From: Flavobacteriaceae bacterium
GTDB taxonomy: Bacteria; Bacteroidota; Bacteroidia; Flavobacteriales; Flavobacteriaceae
Reading direction: 5' to 3'
Length of the DNA: 15,472 bases
NCBI GenBank assembly: GCA_030633225.1
Contig: DAOVTF010000008.1
Coordinates: 1-15,472 of the forward strand
The notes beneath the pieces were generated by a model that had not been told where the DNA came from, ran no database searches, and worked only from the letters and a program-made list of their open reading frames with translations. Position numbers and translations under genes: made by a program. This document shows, in pieces, positions 6,748 to 15,267 of this stretch (the stretch's first letter is position 1; each line of letters starts with the position of its first letter).

Positions 6748-6870
6748 TTATAGTCTTGCTTCGTGATGTTGTGATTTCCAAGGTGCTTTATTATTCCGTT
6801 TTACCCTTTCGGTAATTCTTTTTAGAAAGATCTTAATATTTTCTCGAGTTGGTTTATAATCTCCTAACAT
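6748..6870 (-). CDS. candidate small protein gene, 40 residues, unknown function
   Basis: ATG at 6870 to TAA at 6748 encodes a basic peptide beginning MLGDYKPTRENIKIFLKRI and ending KAPWKSQHHEARL. The frame remains open for about 16 further codons upstream without another good start. In its favour: a mixed composition with W, P, H and acidic residues, a local rise in GC compared with the flanks, a plausible amphipathic helix (residues 10-25), and a terminator-type hairpin ~85 bases downstream. Against it: short length, no recognised family, and no clear promoter. It could also be the remnant of a longer decayed gene. It shows a faint ungapped resemblance to the candidate at 7068-7193. Confidence 0.4.
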   Translation of the reverse strand: MLGDYKPTRENIKIFLKRITERVKRNNKAPWKSQHHEARL

Positions 6871-7067
6871 AGCAATGAATTTAGATAATTGGCATATATA
6901 AATATAATAATTTTAACGATAAAGTTTTGTTACTTCAGTAACTAATAATCAGATATATACATAACGTATCTATCTTGAATAAATTGTATTATTGAAGATG
7001 TTTTTTGATGGCCGTTAAATGGGTCAATTAATTTTGACTTTAAACTTCTAAAGCCAAGTAGAATAAA

Positions 7068-7193
7068 CTAAAGTGTAGATTTTAAAATTGCTTTAGAAAA
7101 AGATTTCCTACTGTTAGTCCTTTCAATTCTTGATGCAATTTTCTGATGCAATTTTTTCACCATTTCAGGTGTTGTTCTGTGTTTTAATATCAC
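7068..7193 (-). CDS. candidate small protein gene or gene remnant, up to 41 residues
   Basis: From GTG at 7193 (or ATG at 7163, giving 31 residues) to TAG at 7068 the peptide reads VILKHRTTPEMVKKLHQKIA and continues SRIERTNSRKSFSKAILKST. It is basic and helical, with higher GC than the flanks. The frame just upstream in another phase (about 7108-7210) also reads like protein (KSELLFSFIEKLQITPKIK), which would fit a frameshift at the CCCCCAAAA run near 7203-7211 in a formerly longer gene. No family is recognised. Confidence 0.3.
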   Translation of the reverse strand: MILKHRTTPEMVKKLHQKIASRIERTNSRKSFSKAILKSTL

Positions 7194-7437
7194 AACTCTT
7201 AATTTTGGGGGTTATTTGTAATTTTTCTATAAAACTAAAAAGTAATTCTGATTTATTTTTAAAGTTTTGAAATTAATAAAAAGTTTAACATAAGCTTAAC
7301 CTTAGTGAAAAATAATCATAATTTTTATGCTATAATAAAAGAGTAGATATTACAGATAATCTTGACTTTGAATAAGCTGATAAGTTAATTATAATGAGAA
7401 GTGTTTAAATAACAGAAATGAAATTAATTTTTGATAA

Positions 7438-7779
7438 CTATTTCTTAATCAATTTTTTGACTGTATAACCTTTATCGGAATAAATTTTAATTAAATAAAT
7501 GCCTCTTGACAAATCTCCAAGAAAAATGGATTTAAAATTTGAATTTAACTCCTTTTCTTTACCTCCTAAAATTGAAACAATTTCAATTCTATTAATATTT
7601 AATCCTTTTGACTCAATTTTTAAAAATTGGTCAACAGGATTTGGATATAAAGAAATAGCATTTGCCAATTTATCATTTTCAACTAATTTTTGCTCGTAAT
7701 CACTAAGTTGCATATCGCTTTGTTGCGCATAAACACTACCACAAACAAAAAATAAAAAGAAAATGTAATTTTTTAACAT
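7438..7779 (-). CDS. mini T9SS cargo protein: signal peptide plus type A C-terminal sorting domain
   Basis: This 113-residue protein starts with a signal peptide (MLKNYIFFLFFVCGSVYA, cut before QQ at 19). A short linker of about 20 residues follows, then at once a type IX secretion sorting domain: SLYPNPVDQFLKIES (43-57), IEIVSILGGKE, LGDLSRGIYLIKIYSDKG (88-105) and the basic end VKKLIKK. Such domains normally sit at the C-terminus of large enzymes or adhesins and direct them through the outer membrane; here there is practically no cargo. It has its own promoter 29 bases upstream. It could be a stand-alone short secreted protein, a T9SS competitor, or what is left after loss of the passenger. 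Confidence 0.85.
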   Translation of the reverse strand: MLKNYIFFLFFVCGSVYAQQSDMQLSDYEQKLVENDKLANAISLYPNPVDQFLKIESKGLNINRIEIVSILGGKEKELNSNFKSIFLGDLSRGIYLIKIYSDKGYTVKKLIKK

Positions 7780-7807
7780 AAATTAATTTTGTTTTTCTAC
7801 AACACAT

Positions 7808-7815
7808 CAAAGTTA
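7808..7815 (-). promoter_or_regulatory. -7 promoter element of the mini T9SS gene
   Basis: The minus strand reads TAACTTTG (TAnnTTTG) ending 28 bases before the ATG at 7779. No convincing TTG sits at the -33 position. Confidence 0.5.
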
Positions 7816-7890
7816 TACAAAATATAATTTAATGACTACGAATATTTAGCCATATTTATTAACAAAATGATTAAATCTTGGAGAATAATT

Positions 7891-7942
7891 TAAATAATAC
7901 AAAAACCGAAGAGATAATTCTCTTCGGTTTTTGTATTATTTA
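7891..7942. terminator. long perfect two-way terminator after the universal stress protein gene
   Basis: A perfect inverted repeat of 24 bp (7891-7914 with 7919-7942, loop taat) has a GC-rich core CCGAAGAG/CTCTTCGG flanked by A5 on the left and T5 on the right. It can therefore terminate in both directions. It lies 14 bases beyond the stop of the minus-strand stress protein gene, and it separates that gene from the mini T9SS gene. Confidence 0.88.
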
Positions 7943-7955
7943 TAAAGTTGGCATT

Positions 7956-8786
7956 CTAAATTTTAAATGTAATTACTGGTCTTAGTGCATGATTTGCTAA
8001 TTCTTGACCGATACTTCCGTTAAATAATTGAGATAATCCACTTCTACCATGTGTATTTAGAGCTATAAGATCGGCTTTAATATCTCTACCATAACTTAAT
8101 ATTCCTTTTTCAATGGAAACATCATTATAAACCATTTGCGTGTAATCTCCTATTTTAAAATCTTTTGTGAATTTTTCTAATTTAGCTTCAATATTTTTTG
8201 TTGTGCTAAAATTATGAATTGTATTCACATACAATAAATGAAGCTTTGCATTAAACAAATTAGCAAAATCAATAACTCTTTGGAAAGTTTTTTTACTTTC
8301 ACTAGTAAAATCAGAAGCAAAAATAATATCATTTATATCAAAATTTTTCTTACTTTTTTTAACTACTAAAACTGGAACCTTTGAACGCCGAACAACTTTT
8401 TCAGTATTAGAACCAATAAACATCTCTTGTAAACCTGATGCTCCTTGAGAGCCCATTACAATTAAATCGATATTATTTTTTTCACTTTCGCTGATAATAC
8501 CAGAAAAAGCATGGTGAAATTGAACATTTTCAATAACTTTTATTCCTTTAAAAAAAGGTAATTTTTTAAACTTGTCGAATTTCTCATGAGCTGATTTCAT
8601 GAAAAATATAACTTGGGGCTCACTTCTAACTCCAGCCATTTCAGCCGGATCAATTGTGTTTACCGGAAGTTCTAACATATGTAGTAAATATATTTCACTT
8701 CCTGTTTTTTTGGCAATATTAGCCGCAACTCTTGCTGCACATTCTGCCTCTTTTGAAAAATCTACTGGGACTAATATTCGTTTCAT
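7956..8786 (-). CDS. tandem universal stress protein (two UspA domains)
   Basis: The 276-residue cytoplasmic protein has two Usp domains of about 140 residues. Domain 1 (MKRILVPVDFSKEAECAARV) carries the ATP-binding pattern G-2x-G-9x-G-S intact: G112, G115, G125, S126 in MGSQGASGLQEMFIGS. Domain 2 (from ~150, INDIIFASDF) has LNTHGRSGLSQLFNGS, where the first glycine is replaced by N244 while G247, G257 and S258 remain, so nucleotide binding there may be weaker. Family members help survival under starvation, redox or envelope stress; the specific trigger is not visible. The ATG at 8786 gives the canonical KRILVPVDFS start. It is divergent from the rimP operon and followed by a strong terminator, so it is monocistronic. 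A weak TAACTTTA (minus, 8814-8821) could be its -7 element. Confidence 0.93.
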   Translation of the reverse strand: MKRILVPVDFSKEAECAARVAANIAKKTGSEIYLLHMLELPVNTIDPAEMAGVRSEPQVIFFMKSAHEKFDKFKKLPFFKGIKVIENVQFHHAFSGIISESEKNNIDLIVMGSQGASGLQEMFIGSNTEKVVRRSKVPVLVVKKSKKNFDINDIIFASDFTSESKKTFQRVIDFANLFNAKLHLLYVNTIHNFSTTKNIEAKLEKFTKDFKIGDYTQMVYNDVSIEKGILSYGRDIKADLIALNTHGRSGLSQLFNGSIGQELANHALRPVITFKI

Positions 8787-8850
8787 AACATATCTATTTA
8801 TAATTCTAATAGATAAAGTTAGTAATTTTTACTTAAATAGGATATGATTT

Positions 8851-8880
8851 TTGTCATTATCAAATGAATTACTATATTTG
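8851..8880 (+). promoter_or_regulatory. promoter of the rimP-nusA-infB operon
   Basis: TTG at 8851-8853, a 19-base spacer, then TATATTTG at 8873-8880 is a full match to the Bacteroidota -33/-7 pattern. Transcription should start near 8886. This lies after the in-frame ATG at 8864, which therefore cannot be the rimP start. Confidence 0.82.
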
Positions 8881-8908
8881 CAGCGAAATTTACGACGAAA
8901 TTGAGTTG

Positions 8909-8934
8909 GAGGGGACAAAAAGTCCCCTCTTTTT
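8909..8934 (+). promoter_or_regulatory. terminator-like hairpin in the rimP leader, candidate attenuator
   Basis: A perfect 8-bp GC-rich stem GAGGGGAC/GTCCCCTC (8909-8916, 8922-8929) with loop AAAAA is followed directly by TTTTT. It has every mark of an intrinsic terminator but lies about 23 bases after the predicted transcription start and 10 bases before the rimP ATG. It should therefore act on the operon itself. Since NusA, encoded by the second gene, modulates hairpin-dependent termination, autoregulation by attenuation is a reasonable inference. The predicted aborted RNA is about 50 bases. Confidence 0.75.
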
Positions 8935-8944
8935 ATACAAAAAA

Positions 8945-9406
8945 ATGAATAAAGAAATTATTAAATCACTAGTTAATGAAGCTATTGAAGAAAACAGTTC
9001 TTTATTTTTAATTGACTTGATATTTTCAACTGAAAACAGTATTAAAGTAGTTGTAGATGGAAACAAAGGAGTTCCGTTAAGCGAATGTATTAGAATTAGT
9101 CGCCATGTTGAGCACAACCTTGATAGAGAAGAAGAAGATTTTGCTCTAGAAGTTACAACCCCAACAGTAACAGATCCTTTAGTAGATTTTAGACAGTACA
9201 ACAAAAATATTGATAGAACTTTAAAGGTAAGAACCGAAAGTGATAAATTTGAAGGGAAATTAATAGAAGTAAGTGACAAAAATATAACTTTACAATGGAA
9301 AGCTCGTGAACCGAAGCCAATTGGAAAAGGAAAAGTAAATGTGGTAAAAGAAAAAACAATACCACTAAATGAAATAAAACAAGCAAAAGTGAAGATTATT
9401 TTTTAA
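8945..9406 (+). CDS. rimP: ribosome maturation factor RimP
   Basis: RimP assists assembly of the 30S subunit. From the ATG at 8945 the protein has 153 residues, the family's usual size. The N-terminal alpha/beta domain (MNKEIIKSLVNEAIEENSSL to about residue 75) has the characteristic segment LSECIRISRHVEHNLDREE, and an SH3-like C-terminal domain (LKVRTESDKFEGKLIEVSDK onwards) follows. The usual D-V-S-S-P-G-L-D-R-P-L linker is diverged here to EVTTPTVTDPL, as expected for this phylum. The upstream ATG at 8864 lies inside the promoter and its extension is encoded by the leader hairpin, so I reject it. nusA follows after 11 bases, in the classic rimP-nusA-infB order. Confidence 0.93.
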   Translation: MNKEIIKSLVNEAIEENSSLFLIDLIFSTENSIKVVVDGNKGVPLSECIRISRHVEHNLDREEEDFALEVTTPTVTDPLVDFRQYNKNIDRTLKVRTESDKFEGKLIEVSDKNITLQWKAREPKPIGKGKVNVVKEKTIPLNEIKQAKVKIIF

Positions 9407-9417
9407 TAATAATTAGA

Positions 9418-10662
9418 ATGGAAAATATTGCATTAATAGAATCGTTTTCAGAATTTAAAGACGAAAAAAGTATAGATAGAGTAACGCTAATGGCAATACT
9501 TGAAGAGGTGTTTAGATCTGCCTTAAAAAGAAAATATGGATCGGATGATAATTTTGATATTATTATAAATCCTGATAAGGGAGATTTAGAAATATGGAGA
9601 AATCGAATTGTTGTTGAAGATGGTGAGATTGAAGATGATAATGAAGAAATCTCTTTAACAGATGCAAGAAAAATTGAACCAGATTTTGAAGTTGGTGAAG
9701 AAGCTTCAGAAGAAGTTAAACTAGTTGATCTTGGAAGAAGAGCAATTTTAGCTTTACGTCAAAATTTAATTTCAAAAATTCATGAACACGATAATACTAA
9801 CATCTTTAAACATTATAAAGAATTAGAAGGCGAACTGTACAGTGCTGAGGTTCACCATGTTCGTCACAATGCGATTATTTTATTAGATGATAATGGTAAT
9901 GAATTGGTTTTACCAAAAAGCGAGCAAATCCGTTCTGATTTTTTCCGTAAAGGGGAATCAGTTCGTGGTATTATAAAAAATGTTGAGTTAAGAGGTAATA
10001 AACCTGCAATTATTTTATCTAGAACAGCTCCAGAATTTTTAGTGAAACTTTTTGAGCAAGAAATTCCTGAAGTTTTTGATGGTTTAATCACTATTGAACG
10101 TGTTGCAAGAATACCGGGCGAAAAAGCAAAAATTGCCGTTGATTCTTATGATGACAGAATTGATCCGGTTGGAGCATGTGTTGGAATGAAAGGTTCAAGA
10201 ATTCACGGAATTGTTCGTGAATTAGGAAACGAAAATATTGATGTAATTAATTATACTAAAATTGATGAACAATTTATAAAAAGAGCATTAAGCCCTGCAA
10301 AAGTTGTATCGATAAAAATTCATGAAGCTATTGATGATGAAAAACCAAGAGTTGATGTTTTCTTAAAACCAGAAGAGGTATCTAAAGCAATTGGAAAAGG
10401 TGGAGTAAATATAAGGTTGGCTAGTCAGCTTACTGGTTACGAAATAGATGTTCAAAGAGAAGGTGTTGAAGATGATGTTGAATTAACAGAATTTTCTGAT
10501 GAAATTGAAGAATGGGTAATCAAAGAATTTAAAAATATTGGTTTAGATACTGCAAGAAGTGTATTAGATCTAGATTTAGTAGAATTAATAAAAAGAACTG
10601 ATCTTGAGGAAGAGACCATAATTGAAGTTCAAAGAATTTTAAAAGAAGAATTCGAAGCCTAA
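9418..10662 (+). CDS. nusA: transcription termination/antitermination factor NusA
   Basis: NusA binds RNA polymerase and nascent RNA, tuning pausing, termination and antitermination. In order: the N-terminal polymerase-binding domain (1-~130, with an acidic stretch EDGEIEDDNEE), an S1 domain (~137-200, ELYSAEVHHVRHNAIILLDD), KH1 (~222-285, with RIPGEKAKIAV at 231 and GMKG at 256-259), and KH2 (~290-350, with GKGG at 326-329). A short helical tail of about 55 residues (EEWVIKEFKNIGLDTARSVL) resembles one helix-hairpin-helix unit. At 414 residues it lacks the two full acidic repeats of E. coli NusA (495 residues), as is usual in this phylum. It is the middle gene of the operon, 11 bases after rimP and 48 before infB. 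The leader hairpin before rimP is a plausible target of its own product. Confidence 0.97.
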   Translation: MENIALIESFSEFKDEKSIDRVTLMAILEEVFRSALKRKYGSDDNFDIIINPDKGDLEIWRNRIVVEDGEIEDDNEEISLTDARKIEPDFEVGEEASEEVKLVDLGRRAILALRQNLISKIHEHDNTNIFKHYKELEGELYSAEVHHVRHNAIILLDDNGNELVLPKSEQIRSDFFRKGESVRGIIKNVELRGNKPAIILSRTAPEFLVKLFEQEIPEVFDGLITIERVARIPGEKAKIAVDSYDDRIDPVGACVGMKGSRIHGIVRELGNENIDVINYTKIDEQFIKRALSPAKVVSIKIHEAIDDEKPRVDVFLKPEEVSKAIGKGGVNIRLASQLTGYEIDVQREGVEDDVELTEFSDEIEEWVIKEFKNIGLDTARSVLDLDLVELIKRTDLEEETIIEVQRILKEEFEA

Positions 10663-10710
10663 TAAATATAATTTTTAGAAAAATAAAAGAGGTTCACATT
10701 AAATAATTTT

Positions 10711-13491
10711 ATGACTGATTATAAACCACAACGATTTAATAAAGTCTTACGAGAATTAAATATTTCTTTGGATAGAGCTGTTGAGTTTCTAGCTAGTAAA
10801 GGAGTGGAAATTGATGCTCGTCCAACTACTAAAGTATCGCAAGAAGTTTATACTGTTCTTTCGGATGAATTTCAAACGGATAAAAGTAAAAAAGTAGCTT
10901 CTAAAGAGATTGGTGAAGAAAAACGTAAGGAAAAAGAAGAAATTCGATTAGCGCAGGAACAAGAAGCTGAAGAAAAAAGATTAGTAGAAGAAGCCAAAAG
11001 AAATGAAATCTTTAAAACAGACTCAGAAAAAATTACAGGTTTAAAAACAGTAGGTAAAATTGATATTGAACCTAAGGTAGAAGAAAAAGAAGTAGTAGAG
11101 AAAAAAGAGGAACCAAAGGAAGAAGTTGCTAAAGAAATAGAATTAATTAAGGGTTCTAAAAAGTTGAAAGGTCTTAAAAAAGTAGGGGAAATTGATGTTG
11201 AGCAAAAAAAGCCTGAAACAAAAAAATCAGAAGTCCCTACGGAAAAAGTTACCAAACCAGTTGAAGTAGAAGTTAAAAAACCAACTGATGAAAAACAAAT
11301 TGAAGAGCTTAGACCTGAAGAAGCTGAAAAATTAAAAACAAAATACACAAAATTAACTGGCCCTAAAAAAACAGGTGAAACTATTGATTTGTCAAAGTTT
11401 GCAAAACCTAAGAAAAAGCCTGCTGATAAAAAAGTAGCATCTGCATCAAAAGATGCCAATGCTGCAAAGAAAAAGAGAAAAAGAATTCATAAACCTCGAA
11501 CTGATTTTAAAACCACTACTAATAAATCTAGAAATGATCGAGGAAAAGGCACACCAAGAAGAAGCCCTATTGTAAAAGCTGAGCCTTCTGCTGAAGAAGT
11601 ACAAAAAAAGGTTAGAGATACTTTAGAAAGACTTCAAGGGAAATCGAAAAAAGGAAAAGGCGCAAAATACCGTAAAGAGAAAAGGGATCTACACCGTCAA
11701 CAAGTTGAAAAAGATCTAGAGCAACAAGAAGCAGAAAGTAAAGTAATAAAGGCAACTGAATTTGTAACAGCAAATGAAGTAGCTACTATGATGAATGTAT
11801 CAGTTACTGAAGTAATTTCTGCTTGTATGTCATTAGGTATGATGATCTCAATGAACCAAAGATTAGATGCAGAGACATTAACTATTGTTGCTGAAGAGTT
11901 TGGATATAAAGTTGAATTTGTTGATGCTGAAGTTGAAGAGACTATTGAAGAAGAAGTTGATGATCCGAAAGACTTAAAACCTAGATCTCCAATTGTTACT
12001 GTAATGGGTCACGTTGATCATGGTAAAACATCACTGTTAGATTATATTCGAAAAGAAAATGTAATTGCTGGTGAATCAGGTGGAATCACACAACATATTG
12101 GTGCTTATTCAGTTGAATTAGAAGATGGACAAAAAATAACCTTTTTAGATACTCCTGGTCACGAAGCCTTTACGGCAATGCGTGCTCGTGGTACACAGGT
12201 TACTGATATTGCTGTAATTGTAATTTCTGCAGATGATTCTATCATGCCACAAACAAAAGAGGCAATTAGTCATGCACAAGCAGCTGGCGTACCAATTGTT
12301 TTTGCAATTAATAAGATTGATAAACCAGATGCAAATCCTGATAAAGTTAAAGAAGAACTTGCTCAAATGAACCTATTGGTTGAAGATTGGGGAGGTAAAA
12401 TTCAATCTCATGATGTTTCGGCTTTAAAAGGAACAGGTGTTCAAGATTTATTAGAAAAAATATTACTGGAAGCAGAGCTTTTAGAACTTAAAGCAAACCC
12501 TAATAAAAATGCAAACGGCTCAGTAGTTGAAGCATTTTTAGATAAAGGAAAAGGATATGTCTCAACAGTTTTAGTTGATGGAGGAACTTTAAAAATTGGT
12601 GATTTCATTCTAGCAGGTCAACATTCAGGTAAAATTAAAGCATTGCAAAATGAGAGGGGTAATAATATTGAAGAAGCAGGACCAGCAACTCCGGTATCTA
12701 TACTTGGTTTAGATGGGGCTCCTCAAGCAGGAGATAAATTTAAGGTGTACGATGATGAAAGAGAAGCTAAACAAATTGCTGCAAAACGTTCACAATTAAG
12801 TCGTGAACAATCAGTTAGAACTCAACGACATATTACCTTAGATGAAATAGGAAGAAGAATTGCATTAGGAGGCTTTAAAGAATTGAATATTATTCTTAAA
12901 GGTGATGTTGATGGTTCAGTAGAAGCATTGACCGATTCACTTCAAAAATTATCTACTGAAGAAATTCAAGTAAATATAATTCATAAAGGAGTAGGTGCAA
13001 TTACGGAATCAGATGTTTTATTAGCATCTGCTTCTGAAGCAATTATAATTGGATTTAATGTTCGTCCTACCGGAAGTGCGCGTCAAATCGCTGAAACTGA
13101 AGAGATCGATATTAGAAATTACTCGATTATTTATAAAGTAATTGATGATGTAAAAGATGCCATGGAAGGTATGTTATCTCCTGATATTGTTGAAGAAATT
13201 ACTGGTAACGCTGAAATTAGAGAAACTTATAAAATCTCTAAAGTTGGTACAATTGCTGGTTGTATGGTACTTGATGGAAAAATATTTAGAAATTCAAGAA
13301 TTAGATTACTTAGAGATAATGTAGTGATATTTACTGGTGAGCTTGATTCGTTAAAACGATTTAAAGACGACGCTAAAGAAGTTTCAAAAGGTTATGATTG
13401 CGGAATGCAAGTTAAAAACTATAATGATATTATGGTGAATGACGTTATTGAAGCTTTTCAAGAAGTGGAAGTAAAAAAGAAATTGAAATAA
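10711..13491 (+). CDS. infB: translation initiation factor IF-2
   Basis: IF-2 is the GTPase that brings initiator fMet-tRNA to the 30S subunit and promotes 50S joining. The 926-residue protein starts with an IF2N module (1-~55, [20 protein letters not shown]), followed by ~300 residues of K/E-rich, probably disordered linker. A second IF2N-like segment follows around 350-400 ([20 protein letters not shown]). The G domain has GHVDHGKT (433-440), GITQHIG (458-464), DTPGHE (480-485, catalytic H484) and NKID (534-537); domains II, III and C2 follow to the end. The linker carries three variants of a G-[LP]-K-x-[VT]-G-x-ID motif (107-119, 151-163, 213-228). It is the last gene of the rimP operon, closed by the terminator at 13511-13550. 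Complete, no frameshift. Confidence 0.98.
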   Translation: MTDYKPQRFNKVLRELNISLDRAVEFLASKGVEIDARPTTKVSQEVYTVLSDEFQTDKSKKVASKEIGEEKRKEKEEIRLAQEQEAEEKRLVEEAKRNEIFKTDSEKITGLKTVGKIDIEPKVEEKEVVEKKEEPKEEVAKEIELIKGSKKLKGLKKVGEIDVEQKKPETKKSEVPTEKVTKPVEVEVKKPTDEKQIEELRPEEAEKLKTKYTKLTGPKKTGETIDLSKFAKPKKKPADKKVASASKDANAAKKKRKRIHKPRTDFKTTTNKSRNDRGKGTPRRSPIVKAEPSAEEVQKKVRDTLERLQGKSKKGKGAKYRKEKRDLHRQQVEKDLEQQEAESKVIKATEFVTANEVATMMNVSVTEVISACMSLGMMISMNQRLDAETLTIVAEEFGYKVEFVDAEVEETIEEEVDDPKDLKPRSPIVTVMGHVDHGKTSLLDYIRKENVIAGESGGITQHIGAYSVELEDGQKITFLDTPGHEAFTAMRARGTQVTDIAVIVISADDSIMPQTKEAISHAQAAGVPIVFAINKIDKPDANPDKVKEELAQMNLLVEDWGGKIQSHDVSALKGTGVQDLLEKILLEAELLELKANPNKNANGSVVEAFLDKGKGYVSTVLVDGGTLKIGDFILAGQHSGKIKALQNERGNNIEEAGPATPVSILGLDGAPQAGDKFKVYDDEREAKQIAAKRSQLSREQSVRTQRHITLDEIGRRIALGGFKELNIILKGDVDGSVEALTDSLQKLSTEEIQVNIIHKGVGAITESDVLLASASEAIIIGFNVRPTGSARQIAETEEIDIRNYSIIYKVIDDVKDAMEGMLSPDIVEEITGNAEIRETYKISKVGTIAGCMVLDGKIFRNSRIRLLRDNVVIFTGELDSLKRFKDDAKEVSKGYDCGMQVKNYNDIMVNDVIEAFQEVEVKKKLK

Positions 13492-13510
13492 ATTCTTTTA
13501 AGAAAAATAA

Positions 13511-13550
13511 AAAATCTCAAATTGTAAAACTATAATTTGAGATTTTTTTT
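13511..13550 (+). terminator. intrinsic terminator of the rimP-nusA-infB operon
   Basis: Arms AAAATCTCAAATT (13511-13523) and AATTTGAGATTTT (13534-13546) form a perfect 13-bp stem with a 10-base loop, running into T8. It begins 20 bases after the infB stop. The A-run on the left side gives it some activity in the other direction too. Confidence 0.88.
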
Positions 13551-13712
13551 GCCTTAAAAGCTTTTTAGCTAAAGAGAATAATAAGCCTAAAAGAAATTTT
13601 TAAGTTCTTATAAAGAAAGGTTTATTAAGACAAAAAGTATGTTCTAATAATATTCAAAAATAAGTTTTACTTATAAAACTGTACATTTAGCATTTTAAAA
13701 TACGAAACTACT

Positions 13713-15062
13713 ATGCCAAATCAAACACTTTGGGGTCATCCAAAAGGATTATACATATTATTCTTTACTGAAATGTGGGAACGCTTTTCGTATTACGGAA
13801 TGCGTGCAATCTTAATTCTATATTTAACAGCAAAAACTTCTGAAATTAATCCTGGATTGGGTTGGGATAAAGTTTCTGCACTTGAATTATATGGATGGTA
13901 TACCATGATGGTGTATGTTATGTCGGTTCCTGGAGGTTTGCTAGCAGACAGATTACTGGGACAAAAGAAAACAGTAATGTTAGGCGGTTTTTTGTTATGT
14001 ATTGGTCACTTGATTTTAGCATTTGATGCTTTATGGGCATTTTACACAGGAATTGTATTTATCATTTTAGGAGTAGGTGCTTTAAAACCAAATATTTCAA
14101 CAATGGTCGGAGGCTTATATCAAAAGGGCGATACAAAAAGAGATACAGCCTTTACTATTTTTTATATAGGAATTAATATAGGTGCTTTTGCTGCTCCTTT
14201 ATTAGTTGGGTATGTTGGTGAAGTAATTAATTGGCATTATGGATTTGGATTGGCAGGAATTGGAATGGCATTAGGACAAGTAGTATATATTTGGGGTCAA
14301 AAATATTTAAAAAATATAGGAAATTTTGTACCTATAAAAAGAGAAGAAGGAACTAATAGAAAAGTAAAACTTACACCTATTGAAAAAGATCGAATGCTCG
14401 TTTTGATCTTGTCATTTATAATTGTAATGGTATTTTGGGGAGCTTATGAACAAGCAGGAGGTTTATTAAACTTATTTGCACGTGATAAGATTGATAGAGT
14501 AATGTTTGGGTTTACTGTACCTGCAAGTTTTTTACAATCATTGCATGCTTTTTATGTCATCCTTATAGGGTTGCCGATAGCTTATTTTTGGAAACTTTGG
14601 CGAAAAAAAGGAAAGGAAGCTTCTTCTTTATTTAAAATGGGGATTGGTACTATTATTACAGGATTTGGTTTCTTATTTTTAGCTAAGGCGGCTATGGATG
14701 CCTCCATTGCAATCGATGGTAAAGCTTCTATATATTGGTTGCTAGGAGCATATTTTTTACATGTGGTTGGAGAATTAAGTATTTCACCTGTCGCTCTATC
14801 ATTTATTACAAAATTAGCACCAATTAAGTATGCTTCATTTATGATGGGAGCTTATTTTATGGTTACAGGGTTGGGGAATAAGCTTGCCGGACTTTTGGGA
14901 GAAGCAGCTCAAAGCGCAGGAGAAAAAACTATTTTCTTAAGTGTATTTGCTTTTTGCGTTGGTTTTGGTATTGTTCTTATTCTTTTTGTGAAGAAATTAA
15001 ACAAATTGACACATGGTGCCGACTCAGAAGATTCTAATATAATTATAGTTGAAGCTGAATAA
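13713..15062 (+). CDS. POT-family proton-coupled di/tripeptide transporter (MFS)
   Basis: This 449-residue polytopic inner-membrane protein matches the proton-dependent oligopeptide transporter family. The proton-coupling motif ExxERFxYY is present as EMWERFSYYG (E20, E23, R24, F25, Y27, Y28). The MFS motif GGLLADRLLGQKK follows at 74-86. GALKPNIST is at 122-130 and the PTR2 signature FTIFYIGINIGAF at 147-159. In the C-terminal half, EQAGGLLNLFARD matches the substrate-site region of helix 7. The family takes up di- and tripeptides with protons; exact substrates cannot be read from sequence. The length is at the short end of the family (about 450-500), with no evident gap. The ATG at 13713 directly precedes NQTLWGHPKGLYILFFTEMW. 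It lies alone between two terminators; a weak TACATTTA (13682-13689) may be its -7 element. Confidence 0.94.
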   Translation: MPNQTLWGHPKGLYILFFTEMWERFSYYGMRAILILYLTAKTSEINPGLGWDKVSALELYGWYTMMVYVMSVPGGLLADRLLGQKKTVMLGGFLLCIGHLILAFDALWAFYTGIVFIILGVGALKPNISTMVGGLYQKGDTKRDTAFTIFYIGINIGAFAAPLLVGYVGEVINWHYGFGLAGIGMALGQVVYIWGQKYLKNIGNFVPIKREEGTNRKVKLTPIEKDRMLVLILSFIIVMVFWGAYEQAGGLLNLFARDKIDRVMFGFTVPASFLQSLHAFYVILIGLPIAYFWKLWRKKGKEASSLFKMGIGTIITGFGFLFLAKAAMDASIAIDGKASIYWLLGAYFLHVVGELSISPVALSFITKLAPIKYASFMMGAYFMVTGLGNKLAGLLGEAAQSAGEKTIFLSVFAFCVGFGIVLILFVKKLNKLTHGADSEDSNIIIVEAE

Positions 15063-15267
15063 TTATCTAACAAAAAATACCTTTTTTATACCCTGTAAAT
15101 TTCTTTTGATAAATAAATATAGCCATTCGGACAGTTTTTAATATGTTTCGTCCTAAACTATTTCTGTAAATTATAAAAAAGAATTAGTTTTAATCACTGA
15201 TAAACAAATACTACTAACTAAAAAAATAGCTTAATAATATTAATTCCCCTTTTTTGTTTTATCATAG

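Larger units (their letters stand above)
5989..7437. other. gene-poor, AT-rich accessory stretch between tRNA-Gln and the mini T9SS gene
   Basis: About 1.45 kb without any long reading frame. From left to right it contains the tRNA 3' hairpin, a cluster of palindromes (6147-6282), three leftward terminator-type hairpins (6309-6342, 6440-6480, 6622-6664), and two candidate minus-strand small genes (6748-6870 and 7068-7193). The remainder, 6871-7067 and 7194-7437, is plain AT-rich DNA in which I see nothing further. No TAnnTTTG element was found on the minus strand in this stretch, so the starts of the leftward transcripts are unknown. Confidence 0.7.

Noticed and set aside
8864..8944. N-terminal extension of RimP starting at the ATG at 8864
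   Set aside because: The ATG lies inside the promoter, upstream of the expected transcription start, and the extension is encoded by the leader hairpin.
8881..8944. Initiator tRNA (metY-like) or metabolite riboswitch in the rimP leader
   Set aside because: The leader is only about 60 bases and contains a single hairpin with a T-run; no cloverleaf or known riboswitch core is visible.
10872..11459. 195-codon minus-strand open frame rich in Ser and Phe
   Set aside because: It is the antisense of the K/E-rich IF-2 linker; such linkers lack antisense stops because of their codon bias.
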